Shown: piece after piece, positions 9,687-16,841 of the stretch | How the letters are laid out: each line of letters starts with the position of its first letter | Position numbering within the stretch: position 1 is the stretch's first letter | Origin: Rhodospirillales bacterium | Lineage (GTDB): Bacteria > Pseudomonadota > Alphaproteobacteria > Rhodospirillales > JANQFP01 | DNA: 53,514 nucleotides | Assembly (NCBI GenBank): GCA_028277795.1 | Contig: JANQFP010000055.1 | Span: forward strand, 1 to 53,514 | Reading direction: 5' to 3' | Notes under the pieces: model-generated | The model's input: only the letters and a program-made list of their open reading frames with translations | Told to the model about the DNA's origin: nothing | Database searches by the model: none | Program-made: the position numbers and the translations under genes

Positions 9687-9692
9687 GGCCGG

Positions 9693-10364
9693 TCAGCCGT
9701 AAAGGCGCACCAGGAGGCGCGGCGGCACGCCGAGGAAATACAGGCCCAGGCATGACAGATTGCGCAGGGGCCGCCACAGGTAGCCCTCGCGCCGGTACCG
9801 CTCGGCCGACGTGACCGCGGTCGCGGGCAGCGCCGTCAGGCGATGCCGGCCGATGCGGCGGACCATGTCCACATCCTCCATCAAGGGGATGGGCTTGAAG
9901 CCGCCGACCTCGTCGTAGAGGGAGCGGGACATGAGAAGCCCCTGGTCGCCGTAGGGCAGGCCGAGGGCGGCGCGCCAGGCGACCATGCGCTCGACCCGCC
10001 GCGCCCACGGGCTGCGATCGTCGAGGGCGAAACGGAAATAGGCAGCCCGGCGGCGGTTGCCAGGGTCGGCCGCGAATTGGGCCGCGGCGGCGGCCCAGCC
10101 GGGCGCCGGAACGGTGTCCGCGTGAAGAAATAGCAGCCAATCACCGGTGGCCGCTGCGGCCCCGGCGGCGAGTTGCGCACCCCGCCCCCGCGACACCCGC
10201 AGCAGCCGGGCCCCGACGCCGCTGGCAACGGCCGGCGTGTCATCGGTGGAGCCGCCGTCGGCGACCACGATCTCGGTCGCCGGGTTGTCCGCGGCACCCA
10301 CCGCCGCCAGGGTGCGTCCCAGGGTTGCGGCGGCCTGCCAGGTGGGAATGACGACACTCAACAC
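9693..10364 (-). CDS. TIGR04283-type family 2 glycosyltransferase
   Basis: About 223 aa from the GTG at 10364; a TTG three bases on is equally possible. No ATG precedes the conserved SVVIPTWQA start, and the frame upstream encodes only Arg-rich sequence. GT-A features are VVIPTWQAAATL, VVADGGSTDDT, the metal-binding FLHADT and the acceptor-side LMEDVDMVRRI. The length and the pairing with the downstream DUF2064 gene match the TIGR04283 family. It probably transfers a sugar to a small or lipid acceptor in the cytoplasm; the specific substrate is unknown. The leader contains part of a dispersed repeat. Confidence 0.8.
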   Translation of the reverse strand: MLSVVIPTWQAAATLGRTLAAVGAADNPATEIVVADGGSTDDTPAVASGVGARLLRVSRGRGAQLAAGAAAATGDWLLFLHADTVPAPGWAAAAAQFAADPGNRRRAAYFRFALDDRSPWARRVERMVAWRAALGLPYGDQGLLMSRSLYDEVGGFKPIPLMEDVDMVRRIGRHRLTALPATAVTSAERYRREGYLWRPLRNLSCLGLYFLGVPPRLLVRLYG

Positions 10365-10490
10365 CCAAGCTTTTGACCACAGGAACGGCGGCCGGGCCAC
10401 CTCAAACTGCGGCACGACAAAGTTCTGTTGCGCGACCGGCGGCCTTTTGCCACCGTGGCGCCGCGCCCCAGCGGTCGGACATGGCATGAT

Positions 10491-10615
10491 ACCGCCGCGC
10501 CAATGAAATGACCCTCCGGGCCATTTCATGCGAAGGCGGCAGCGCTCAAACGCCGCGCGGGCTTTCCGACGCGCCATGACGGCGCTTCGCTTGTCGTTTC
10601 GAAGGCGCGCCGGCA
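10491..10615 (+). repeat. Dispersed intergenic repeat, copy A
   Basis: About 125 bp that aligns, on the opposite strand, with 41721-41844. The best shared block is tcaaacgccgcgcgggcttt, next to a hairpin formed by tgaaatga and ccatttca around ccctccgg. Copy A ends at the likely start codon of the DUF2062 gene, so it supplies that gene's immediate upstream region. The similarity is plain by eye over most of the length, with a variable middle of about 15 bases. Confidence 0.75.
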
Positions 10616-11226
10616 TGAGACCCATCGACAAGGCAACCCTTGCAGGCCGCCTGCAGCGGCTTCTTCGATTTCGACTGGTCGTTCCGCTGCTGCGCCACCC
10701 CCATCCGCCCGAGTACACGGCGCGCGGCGTCGCCTGGGGCCTGCTGCTGGCCCTGACGCCCACCGTCGGCGTGCAGATTCCCTCCCTCGTCGTGATCTGG
10801 TTGCTCCTGCGCTGGCTGAAACGGGAGTGGGAATTCAACCTCCTGGCCGCCATCGCCTGGGTTTGGGTGACCAACATCGTGACCCTGCCCCCGGTCTACT
10901 ACGTGTTCGTGGTCACCGGCCGCCTGATGCTCGGCCACTTCGACGCGATTCCGGGCTACGAGGTGTTCATCGGCCGGCTCCATCACATCCTCGACGCCGA
11001 CGTCGGGTGGTTGGAGTCGCTTTGGCTGTACACCGTCGGCCTGTTCGAGGACCTGGGCCTCCCATTGTTCATCGGCTGGATCCCGTGGGCGATATTGGCG
11101 AGCTGGTTGGGCTATCGGTGGAGCTTGCGGCTGATCATCCGGGTCCGCCGCATGCGCGCCCACCGGCGCGCGGCCCGTGGCCGCACGGCGGGCGGCGGAC
11201 TTCCCGACGAGGGTGTAGGTTCTTGA
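10615..11226 (+). CDS. DUF2062 domain membrane protein
   Basis: About 203 aa from the ATG at 10615. Earlier in-frame starts (10528, 10576) lie inside repeat copy A, so they are rejected. The DUF2062 signature is the block GVAWGLLLALTPTVGVQIP followed by a long hydrophobic helix, then NIVTLPPVYYVFVVTGRLMLG and a C-terminal hydrophobic pair before a basic tail (RVRRMRAHRRAARGR). Three to four membrane segments are predicted. The function of the family is unknown; some members are fused to glycosyltransferases. A radical SAM gene follows 32 bp downstream on the same strand. Confidence 0.8.
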   Translation: MRPIDKATLAGRLQRLLRFRLVVPLLRHPHPPEYTARGVAWGLLLALTPTVGVQIPSLVVIWLLLRWLKREWEFNLLAAIAWVWVTNIVTLPPVYYVFVVTGRLMLGHFDAIPGYEVFIGRLHHILDADVGWLESLWLYTVGLFEDLGLPLFIGWIPWAILASWLGYRWSLRLIIRVRRMRAHRRAARGRTAGGGLPDEGVGS

Positions 11227-11235
11227 AATGTTCCC

Positions 11236-11264
11236 ATCCATGGCGCTACCATGGCGCCATGGAT
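11236..11264 (+). promoter_or_regulatory. Perfect inverted repeat over a start codon
   Basis: An 11-bp perfect inverted repeat (atccatggcgc at 11236-11246, complement at 11254-11264) with a 7-base spacer. The right arm contains the ATG at 11259 of the radical SAM gene. In RNA this would fold into a stem that hides the start codon; as DNA it could be an operator. There is no independent evidence for either role. Confidence 0.5.
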
Positions 11265-12344
11265 GACACCCTGCCGGAGGCGCCCCGCAAGGGCCGTGGG
11301 GCGGTGAGCAATCCCACCGGGCGGTTCGAGCGTCACAGCCGCTCGGCGGTGGATGACGGCTGGGCCATCGAGGACGACCTGCCGCCCCTGGCGACGACGG
11401 TCATCGACGAGGCCTGCCGCGGTGTGGTGTCCCGCAACCGGTCGCCCGATATTTCGTTCGACCAGTCGCTCAACCCCTATCGCGGGTGCGAGCACGGCTG
11501 CATCTATTGCTACGCCCGCCCCACCCACGCCTACCACGGGCTGTCGCCGGGGCTCGATTTCGAGACCGTGCTGTTCGCCAAGCCCGACGCGCCGGCCCTG
11601 CTGGAGCGGGAACTGCGCCGTCCCGGCTACCGCTGCCGCCCGCTGATGGTGGGGGCCAACACCGATCCCTACCAACCGGTGGAGCGGCGCCGCCGCATCA
11701 CCCGCGGCGTCCTCGAGGTCCTGAGTGCGTTCAATCACCCGGTGTGTATCGCCACCAAGTCGGCGCTCGTGGTCCGCGATCTCGACATCCTGGCCGATAT
11801 GGCCTCGCGCCGTCTGGTCAAGGTGGGGTTCTCCCTGACCACCCTCGATCCGGTCCTGGCCCGCACCTTGGAGCCACGCGCCGCGGCGCCCCACCGGCGC
11901 CTCGACGCCATGCGGCGGCTCAGCGAAGCCGGCGTTCCCACCGGTGTCATGGTGGCGCCGGTGATCCCGGCCCTCACCGACAGCGAGTTGGAGCGGATCC
12001 TGTCGGCGGCCGCGGAGGCGGGGGCGCGGGCGGCCACCTACATCCTTTTGCGCCTGCCCCTGGAGCTCAAGGACCTGTTCAGCGAATGGCTGCGGGCCCA
12101 TGCGCCGCACCGGGCCGAGCGCGTCCTGGGCCGCCTGCGCGAGGCGCGCGACGGCCATCTGTACGTGGCGGAGTTCGCCAGCCGCATGCGCGGGACCGGG
12201 CACCACGCCGACCTGCTGGCCGAGCGTTTCCGCCTGGCCTGCCGGCGCTTGGGGCTCGACGAGCACCGTGACGGCGGGTACGGTCTGGACGCCACGCGCT
12301 TCGCTCCGCCGCCGAGGCCGGGCGATCAACTTCGGCTGTTGTAG
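11259..12344 (+). CDS. PA0069-family radical SAM protein
   Basis: 361 aa from the ATG at 11259; upstream in-frame codons overlap the DUF2062 gene in another frame and encode no conserved sequence. The cluster motif is C77-E-H-G-C81-I-Y-C84 (CxxxCxxC) within NPYRGCEHGCIYCYARPTH, followed by VGANTDPYQPVERR and KSALVVRDLD. This set is typical of the SplB-like PA0069 family. The [4Fe-4S] cluster would cleave S-adenosylmethionine to give a 5'-deoxyadenosyl radical; the substrate is unknown. Cytoplasmic. The DUF2971 gene begins 6 bases after its stop, implying one transcript. Confidence 0.88.
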   Translation: MDDTLPEAPRKGRGAVSNPTGRFERHSRSAVDDGWAIEDDLPPLATTVIDEACRGVVSRNRSPDISFDQSLNPYRGCEHGCIYCYARPTHAYHGLSPGLDFETVLFAKPDAPALLERELRRPGYRCRPLMVGANTDPYQPVERRRRITRGVLEVLSAFNHPVCIATKSALVVRDLDILADMASRRLVKVGFSLTTLDPVLARTLEPRAAAPHRRLDAMRRLSEAGVPTGVMVAPVIPALTDSELERILSAAAEAGARAATYILLRLPLELKDLFSEWLRAHAPHRAERVLGRLREARDGHLYVAEFASRMRGTGHHADLLAERFRLACRRLGLDEHRDGGYGLDATRFAPPPRPGDQLRLL

Positions 12345-12349
12345 GAACC

Positions 12350-13153
12350 GTGCCGTACCGGGACCATCCGTTCTTCCAGCCGCCGGACGACCCCGACGTG
12401 CGCGTCTGGCTGTATCTGGACCTCCCGCGTTTCCTGTCGCTGGTCGAGCGCCAGGCCCTGTTCTTCGTGCGTGCCGACACGGTGTGCGAGGACGACGGGT
12501 TCGACAAGGGGCTGGAGCCGACGGCCCGCGCCCTCGAGACCATTCCCTTCCGCCAGCTCGATCCCGAAGTGGGCGCCCTGTTCCGATCCAAGTACGACTT
12601 CGACAACTTCCGCAAGATGCTCAAGGACCTGCGCGCCTACCTGTTCATGATGCGTCGCAACTTCGCCGTCAGCTGCTGGCACATGGGCGAGGCCGACTCG
12701 GCCGACCTGTGGCGGCACTACCTGCCATCGGGCGACGGAGTTGCGGTCGCTTCGACCTTTCGGCGTCTGTGCCGGGCCGTGGATCGCCACGGCGAGGACC
12801 CCGTCCATGTGGGCGTCGTTCGATACCTTCGCTACGAGGACGAGCACATTCCCATCGGTAACCTGCTCTACCCGGTGCTGCACAAACGCTGGGTCTTCCG
12901 CCACGAACGCGAGGTCCGGGCGGCGGTCATGCGCCTGCCTGCCCCCGCCCTCACCGACCACCCGGGGCTCGACGGGCCGGCGGGCGGACTCGACGTGACC
13001 TGCGACCCTGAAACCCTGATCGAACAGGTGGTGGTGTCGCCTTCGACGACTGCGGACTCCGCCGACGGCGTCCGCGAGGCGCTGGGTCACGCCGGCCTCG
13101 ACACGGACGTGCGGTATGCCGCCGCGGCCGGAGGGCTCACCAGTAACGAATGA
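12350..13153 (+). CDS. DUF2971 domain protein
   Basis: 267 aa starting with GTG at 12350, six bases after the radical SAM stop. The DUF2971 pattern is visible: an N-terminal YLDLPRFLSLVERQALFFVRAD, then NFAVSCWHMGEADSADLWRHYLP, and a late KRWVFRHEREVRAAV. The function is unknown; members occur in accessory and defence-like contexts as well as singly. No signal peptide or membrane segment is seen. Its 3' end overlaps the convergent sulfotransferase remnant by 17 bp. Confidence 0.75.
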   Translation: MPYRDHPFFQPPDDPDVRVWLYLDLPRFLSLVERQALFFVRADTVCEDDGFDKGLEPTARALETIPFRQLDPEVGALFRSKYDFDNFRKMLKDLRAYLFMMRRNFAVSCWHMGEADSADLWRHYLPSGDGVAVASTFRRLCRAVDRHGEDPVHVGVVRYLRYEDEHIPIGNLLYPVLHKRWVFRHEREVRAAVMRLPAPALTDHPGLDGPAGGLDVTCDPETLIEQVVVSPSTTADSADGVREALGHAGLDTDVRYAAAAGGLTSNE

Positions 13154-13421
13154 CCCTGTCGAAGTCGGCGCACGCGGCCTCGATCTGGCGTGCTTCCGCT
13201 TCGGACAGGACGGACCGGTAGGTGCCGATCCTCGCTGTCGTCGGGTCTTCGGTGAACAGCGGCGACCAGAAGGCCCCGCTGAAGGGGTCCGCCTGGCGCG
13301 CCGCCGGGTCCATGAAGGGCGAGTCCCCTTGCCACGATCGCGGGTCGTTGATCGCCGCGGAGTCGAGGGGGGGGCCGTTGCGCTCGCTGTCGCCGACGAA
13401 AACGACGTTCTCGCCGTCCAC
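13137..13421 (-). pseudogene. Sulfotransferase C-terminal remnant
   Basis: About 94 residues whose end (PLFTEDPTTARIGTYRSVLS and the following EAEARQIEAAC) resembles the C-terminal tail of carbohydrate sulfotransferases, where a Trp/Arg and an acidic helix close the fold. No PAPS-binding loop is present, and the frame upstream runs into the deacetylase gene in another frame. A GTG at 13421 could start it, but a whole enzyme would need about 200 more residues. It is most likely what is left after a deletion. An independent small gene cannot be excluded. Confidence 0.5.
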
Positions 13422-13467
13422 GCGATGATCCCCTGCAAGCGGGGGCCTTGCCCGCGGTGCGGTCCCC

Positions 13468-14496
13468 TTAAGCGACTTGGCGCGCGTCGTCGGCGTCGGC
13501 CCGTTCCGCCAGCTCCCGAAGTTCGGTGAGCGTGCTCGCGGCACCGCCGGCCTCGCCGAAGAAGAAGTCGAAGAACCGGCGGAATCCGTCGAGGAATGCC
13601 GCCAGGTCGGCCTCGGTCCGCACATAGGGCGTGTGGCCGGCGGCGAGCGAGGGGCTATGGTAGTTGAAGGTGAAGACCTTGTGGCCGGCCTTGAGCATGG
13701 CCGACACCAGGCGCCGGTTCTCCGCCGGGGTGATGCCTTCGGGGGTCAAGCGGATGCGTTCGACCACACCGGCCCGGGCGAGGATCCCGGGCAGACGCAG
13801 CCGCCGCCACGCCGGGCTGAAACTGGCCTCGTACAAGCCCTGTCCCGCCTCCCCCAGCATCCCGGCGAACGACGTCGTCACCGGCACTTCGAGGAGCTTG
13901 GTGCCGTCACCGAACCAGTACGGCGCGACGCCGCAGTGGCGAAAATCCGGCCCCTGGTCGTCGCGGAAATCGGTGTAGGAGACGACGCTGGAGTCGACGC
14001 GGTAGCCCAGGTCCGCGAGGATGCGGGCGCTGGCCGGCCCGACACCGTAGCGTCCGGCCCGGTAGACGGTGGAGCGGATGCCGAAGGTCTCGCCGATGGT
14101 CTCGGTGAGCCGTTGCAGCTTGGCCCGTTCCAGGTCTGGCGGCAGGTTGCCCGGGTAGGAGTTGTGGGCGCTCACCTCCTCGTCGAACGGCGGATTGACC
14201 CAAGGGTGCAGATGGGTGCCGATCTCGCACGCCCCGTCCTCCAGGAGCGCCTGCAGCGGCCGGTAGCCGTCCGCCTGGCTGGCCACGGGATAGTCCACGA
14301 CGTAGGTGGGCTTGATGCCATACGCGTCGAAAACCCGATGGGCCCGCTCCTGATGGCGGACGGTGGTGACAGCGGTGCAGTCGCGCGCGTGGGGTTTGCT
14401 CCAGTCGAACTCCTCTTCGGTGTCCACCACCACCGCCAGCAGCGGCGGTTGGTCGGGCGGAAACCTCGCCGGGGTCCAGGTTTCGGGGTCGAGCAT
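13468..14496 (-). CDS. Polysaccharide deacetylase-type protein (WalW-like)
   Basis: 342 aa. It has a variant NodB motif, VVVDTEEEFDW at residues 22-32 (metal Asp D25), and THLHPW at 94-99 carrying the metal His pair. YRAGRYGVG near the middle and FTFNYHSPSL near the end complete the pattern of WalW-like deacetylases found in exopolysaccharide loci. There is no signal peptide, so the enzyme is cytoplasmic or exported by another route. It lies downstream of the XrtA-associated hydrolase 1 gene with a gap of about 100 bp, on the same strand, and probably modifies the glycan made by this locus. Confidence 0.8.
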   Translation of the reverse strand: MLDPETWTPARFPPDQPPLLAVVVDTEEEFDWSKPHARDCTAVTTVRHQERAHRVFDAYGIKPTYVVDYPVASQADGYRPLQALLEDGACEIGTHLHPWVNPPFDEEVSAHNSYPGNLPPDLERAKLQRLTETIGETFGIRSTVYRAGRYGVGPASARILADLGYRVDSSVVSYTDFRDDQGPDFRHCGVAPYWFGDGTKLLEVPVTTSFAGMLGEAGQGLYEASFSPAWRRLRLPGILARAGVVERIRLTPEGITPAENRRLVSAMLKAGHKVFTFNYHSPSLAAGHTPYVRTEADLAAFLDGFRRFFDFFFGEAGGAASTLTELRELAERADADDARQVA

Positions 14497-14594
14497 GCCG
14501 CCTCCTGTCGCCGCACGTCGGGCGGGCGATGGGCCCTACTCTACAGCATGACCGGCAGGCCGGCAGTCGCTTTCCGGCTGCGGTGCGCCGTGGC

Positions 14595-15467
14595 CTACCA
14601 TGAGGCCAGCCACTCGCGTGTCCAAGCCGCCACCTGATCGCGCCAATCGTGTCGCGAGAACGTGTGGTTGGAGTCGGCCAGATCGCGCCGGCTGATCCGA
14701 TCGCTGGCGAGGAGGCGGCGCCATTGCCGCGAACCCGCGGCGCAGTCGAGGAATTCCTTGGCTGTCAGATCGCGGCCGCTGATGATCAGCAGCACGGGCC
14801 CCGAGAACCGACCCAGACCATCGGCCATGCGGTCGGGCAAGGGGCGCGGGTCCGACGGCGGAGCGCCTTGGGTATCGGGAGGGTCCCCAACGGGTGCCGC
14901 GTCGCCACGAAAGGCCTTGCCGGCCAGGGCGGCCAGGGAGCGGCCGGCGGCGAGGGGCGAGAACTCGCCCTGCCGGACCTTGCGCCAGAACGCGGGGTCG
15001 CGCAGGCGGTCCAGGTAGTAATGGCGGAGATAGGCGCGCGCCTCGCCCGACTCCGTCCGTACCCAGGGATTGGCGAGAGCCAGCCCGCACACCCGGGGAT
15101 CGGCCGGCGCGTAGAACAGGATGGCGGACGCGGCATCGCACAAGCCCCAGAGAACGACCTCGTCCACCCCAGGGACGGCCTCGATCAGGGCGTCGATGGC
15201 GGCGGCGATATCGTCATTGATGTCCTCGAACCCATTGAAGGCGCCGCCGCTGTCGCCCATGCCCCGGTAGTCGAAACGCAGCACGGGAACGCCGGCCGCC
15301 GCCAGCGAACGTGCCAGGAGCAGGAACTGGCGATGGCTGCCGACCCGGTACTGGGGGCCGCCGACGACGATCACCAGACCGCGCCGCCCCGGCGTGTCCG
15401 GCATGTGCACGATGCCGATGAGATCATCCCCGCGACAGGAGAAACGGATGGGGGTCTCGGCGGTCAT
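14595..15467 (-). CDS. XrtA-associated alpha/beta hydrolase 1 (TIGR03100-like)
   Basis: 290 aa from the ATG at 15467, which overlaps the stop of hydrolase 2 by 4 bp (ATGA). Alpha/beta-hydrolase pattern: VIVVGGPQYRVGSHRQF, FDYRGMGDSGG, then the nucleophile elbow LWGLC110DAAS and a late SNHTFSR with the catalytic His. At the elbow the usual Ser is replaced by Cys, as is known for this exosortase-A-associated family. It could be a thioesterase or acyltransferase acting on the acyl-ACPs of the locus (inference). Cytoplasmic. It is co-transcribed with hydrolase 2 and the ACP upstream. Confidence 0.85.
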   Translation of the reverse strand: MTAETPIRFSCRGDDLIGIVHMPDTPGRRGLVIVVGGPQYRVGSHRQFLLLARSLAAAGVPVLRFDYRGMGDSGGAFNGFEDINDDIAAAIDALIEAVPGVDEVVLWGLCDAASAILFYAPADPRVCGLALANPWVRTESGEARAYLRHYYLDRLRDPAFWRKVRQGEFSPLAAGRSLAALAGKAFRGDAAPVGDPPDTQGAPPSDPRPLPDRMADGLGRFSGPVLLIISGRDLTAKEFLDCAAGSRQWRRLLASDRISRRDLADSNHTFSRHDWRDQVAAWTREWLASW

Positions 15468-16318
15468 GGCTCGGCCGGCCCGAACAGTGCAGACGTCGCC
15501 TCGATAAGGGCCGGAGCGACGGCGATCTCCTGAGTGTTCCAGAACGGCTCGCCCACCACCGTGGCGGTGGTGAGCGGGACTCCGCCGTTCCGCCATTCTT
15601 CCCAAACCTTGCGGCTCGCCGGCGCTGGCGGTCGGCCGCTTTCGGAGACCACCTCGAACCAATCCACGGGCATTCCCAAGGCCGACCCCAGGGGTCCGAT
15701 ACGGGCACCGTCGATGGCCGCGGCCAACTGCGGAGGGACCTCATATCCGGCCACCTCGAGGGAGTCCCCGGCGCCGTCGGCGAACCGGGCCCGCAAGTCC
15801 TTCGTCGTCTCACCGTCGTTGCCGGCGCCCATGCCGGCTGCGACGCGGACGCGAAGGAACTGGGTGAGGGCCCGTTCACCGCTGATCGCGGGCTGCCAAA
15901 GGATCACCCTGTTGTAGCGTTTCGGATCGTCCGCCGCCGCCGTCGCCGCCAGCAACGCCCCGACCCGCAGACCCCAAAGGCCGATCCGCCGGCGACCGCG
16001 CGAGTCCAACCATCCTGCCGCCGCGGCGATGTCGCCGAGCCAGGTCTCCCAACGGGCGTCACGGAAGTCGCCCCCACTGTCCCCGGTGCCATAAAGGTCG
16101 ACGATCAAGGCGCCCACCCCGGCTTTGGCAAGGGCCCGCACTTGCAGGGCCGCCATGCGCCGGGTCCGGTTCAACTCCTCGGCGAACGGTGGCACGTATA
16201 TGAGGTCGCCCCCGTCGGCAACGGCGGTCGAAGGTGGGTGATAGATGGCGAACAGGGGGCCCGCCGGGCCGTCAATGAAGTAGGGTTCGGGCGGCGGCGC
16301 GGCCTCCGGTGGGGTCAC
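15464..16318 (-). CDS. XrtA-associated alpha/beta hydrolase 2 (TIGR03101-like)
   Basis: 284 aa. Fold markers are YVPPFAEELNRTRRM, VDLYGTGDSGGDF and LWGLRVGALLA. The family is the hydrolase-2 partner in exosortase-A polysaccharide loci. The elbow that should be GxSxG reads GLRVG (R118), so the classical serine nucleophile is absent and the protein may bind acyl groups rather than hydrolyse them. It overlaps the ACP upstream by 4 bp and hydrolase 1 downstream by 4 bp. This coupling ties both hydrolases to a carrier protein and suggests they handle its thioester cargo. Confidence 0.85.
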   Translation of the reverse strand: MTPPEAAPPPEPYFIDGPAGPLFAIYHPPSTAVADGGDLIYVPPFAEELNRTRRMAALQVRALAKAGVGALIVDLYGTGDSGGDFRDARWETWLGDIAAAAGWLDSRGRRRIGLWGLRVGALLAATAAADDPKRYNRVILWQPAISGERALTQFLRVRVAAGMGAGNDGETTKDLRARFADGAGDSLEVAGYEVPPQLAAAIDGARIGPLGSALGMPVDWFEVVSESGRPPAPASRKVWEEWRNGGVPLTTATVVGEPFWNTQEIAVAPALIEATSALFGPAEP

Positions 16319-16566
16319 GAGGCCAGCTTGGTTTCGACGAACTCGGAAAGCTTGCCCACCGTCTCGAAGACCTCGGCCGTGATCTCCTCGTCGTCCACCG
16401 TGAAGCCGAATTGCTCTTCGAGCGCCGTGACGACCGAAACCACGGCCATGGAGTCGAACTCGGGAATGTGGCCGAACAATGGGGTGGAGGCGTCGAACTG
16501 ACTGGCCCTGTTGCCCAGTTGCAGGACCTCGGAGAGAATAGCGATTACGTCGTCAATGACTTGCAT
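16315..16566 (-). CDS. Acyl carrier protein (second copy, hydrolase operon)
   Basis: 83 aa. The phosphopantetheine site is Asp-Ser at D38-S39 in PEFDSMAVVSVV, followed by the usual acidic helix (EEQFGFTVDDEEITAEVF). Such small ACPs are standard members of exosortase-A loci next to hydrolases 1 and 2. It would carry an acyl or amino-acyl thioester in the cytoplasm. The ATG at 16566 is followed by the conserved first helix and there is no better start. The upstream leader is about 90 bases long from a candidate promoter and holds an 11-bp perfect hairpin. Confidence 0.88.
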   Translation of the reverse strand: MQVIDDVIAILSEVLQLGNRASQFDASTPLFGHIPEFDSMAVVSVVTALEEQFGFTVDDEEITAEVFETVGKLSEFVETKLAS

Positions 16567-16612
16567 TTCCGAAGCCGACCTTCCAAGGCGCTCGATTCAG
16601 TCTCCAAAGGCC

Positions 16613-16637
16613 CGGTGCGGCCGTTCCGGCCGCACCG
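16613..16637 (-). promoter_or_regulatory. Strong hairpin in the leader of the ACP operon
   Basis: A perfect 11-bp inverted repeat (cggtgcggccg against cggccgcaccg) closed by a 3-base loop, about 50 bases upstream of the ACP start. No T-run follows on the minus strand (ggcctttgg), so a simple intrinsic terminator is unlikely. It may be an attenuator, an mRNA-stabilising stem or the terminator of the decarboxylase operon. Confidence 0.5.
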
Positions 16638-16650
16638 TGGCACGATGCGA

Positions 16651-16677
16651 GTTATAACAGACTCACTGTCCGGACAA
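16651..16677 (-). promoter_or_regulatory. Candidate promoter for the ACP-hydrolase operon
   Basis: On the minus strand a -10-like TATAAC (16651-16656) is preceded 15 bases upstream by TTGTCC (16672-16677). The spacing is short and the -35 is weak, so only the -10 is suggestive. The surrounding 16640-16840 stretch is the most AT-rich part of this end of the locus. Confidence 0.3.
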
Positions 16678-16841
16678 TCCAATTTTCTTGCCTGTCTCGG
16701 CGACACCTTCACCGCATGGAATAGGATTGCTGGCGGGCGGCTGTACGACGGTTGCACTTCGCGTTGACTGTAACATCATGGTTTTCTGAGTCGGAAACGA
16801 CCGCTTGCGCGTAGTCGTTCGGCAAAGGAAACATCAGGAAT

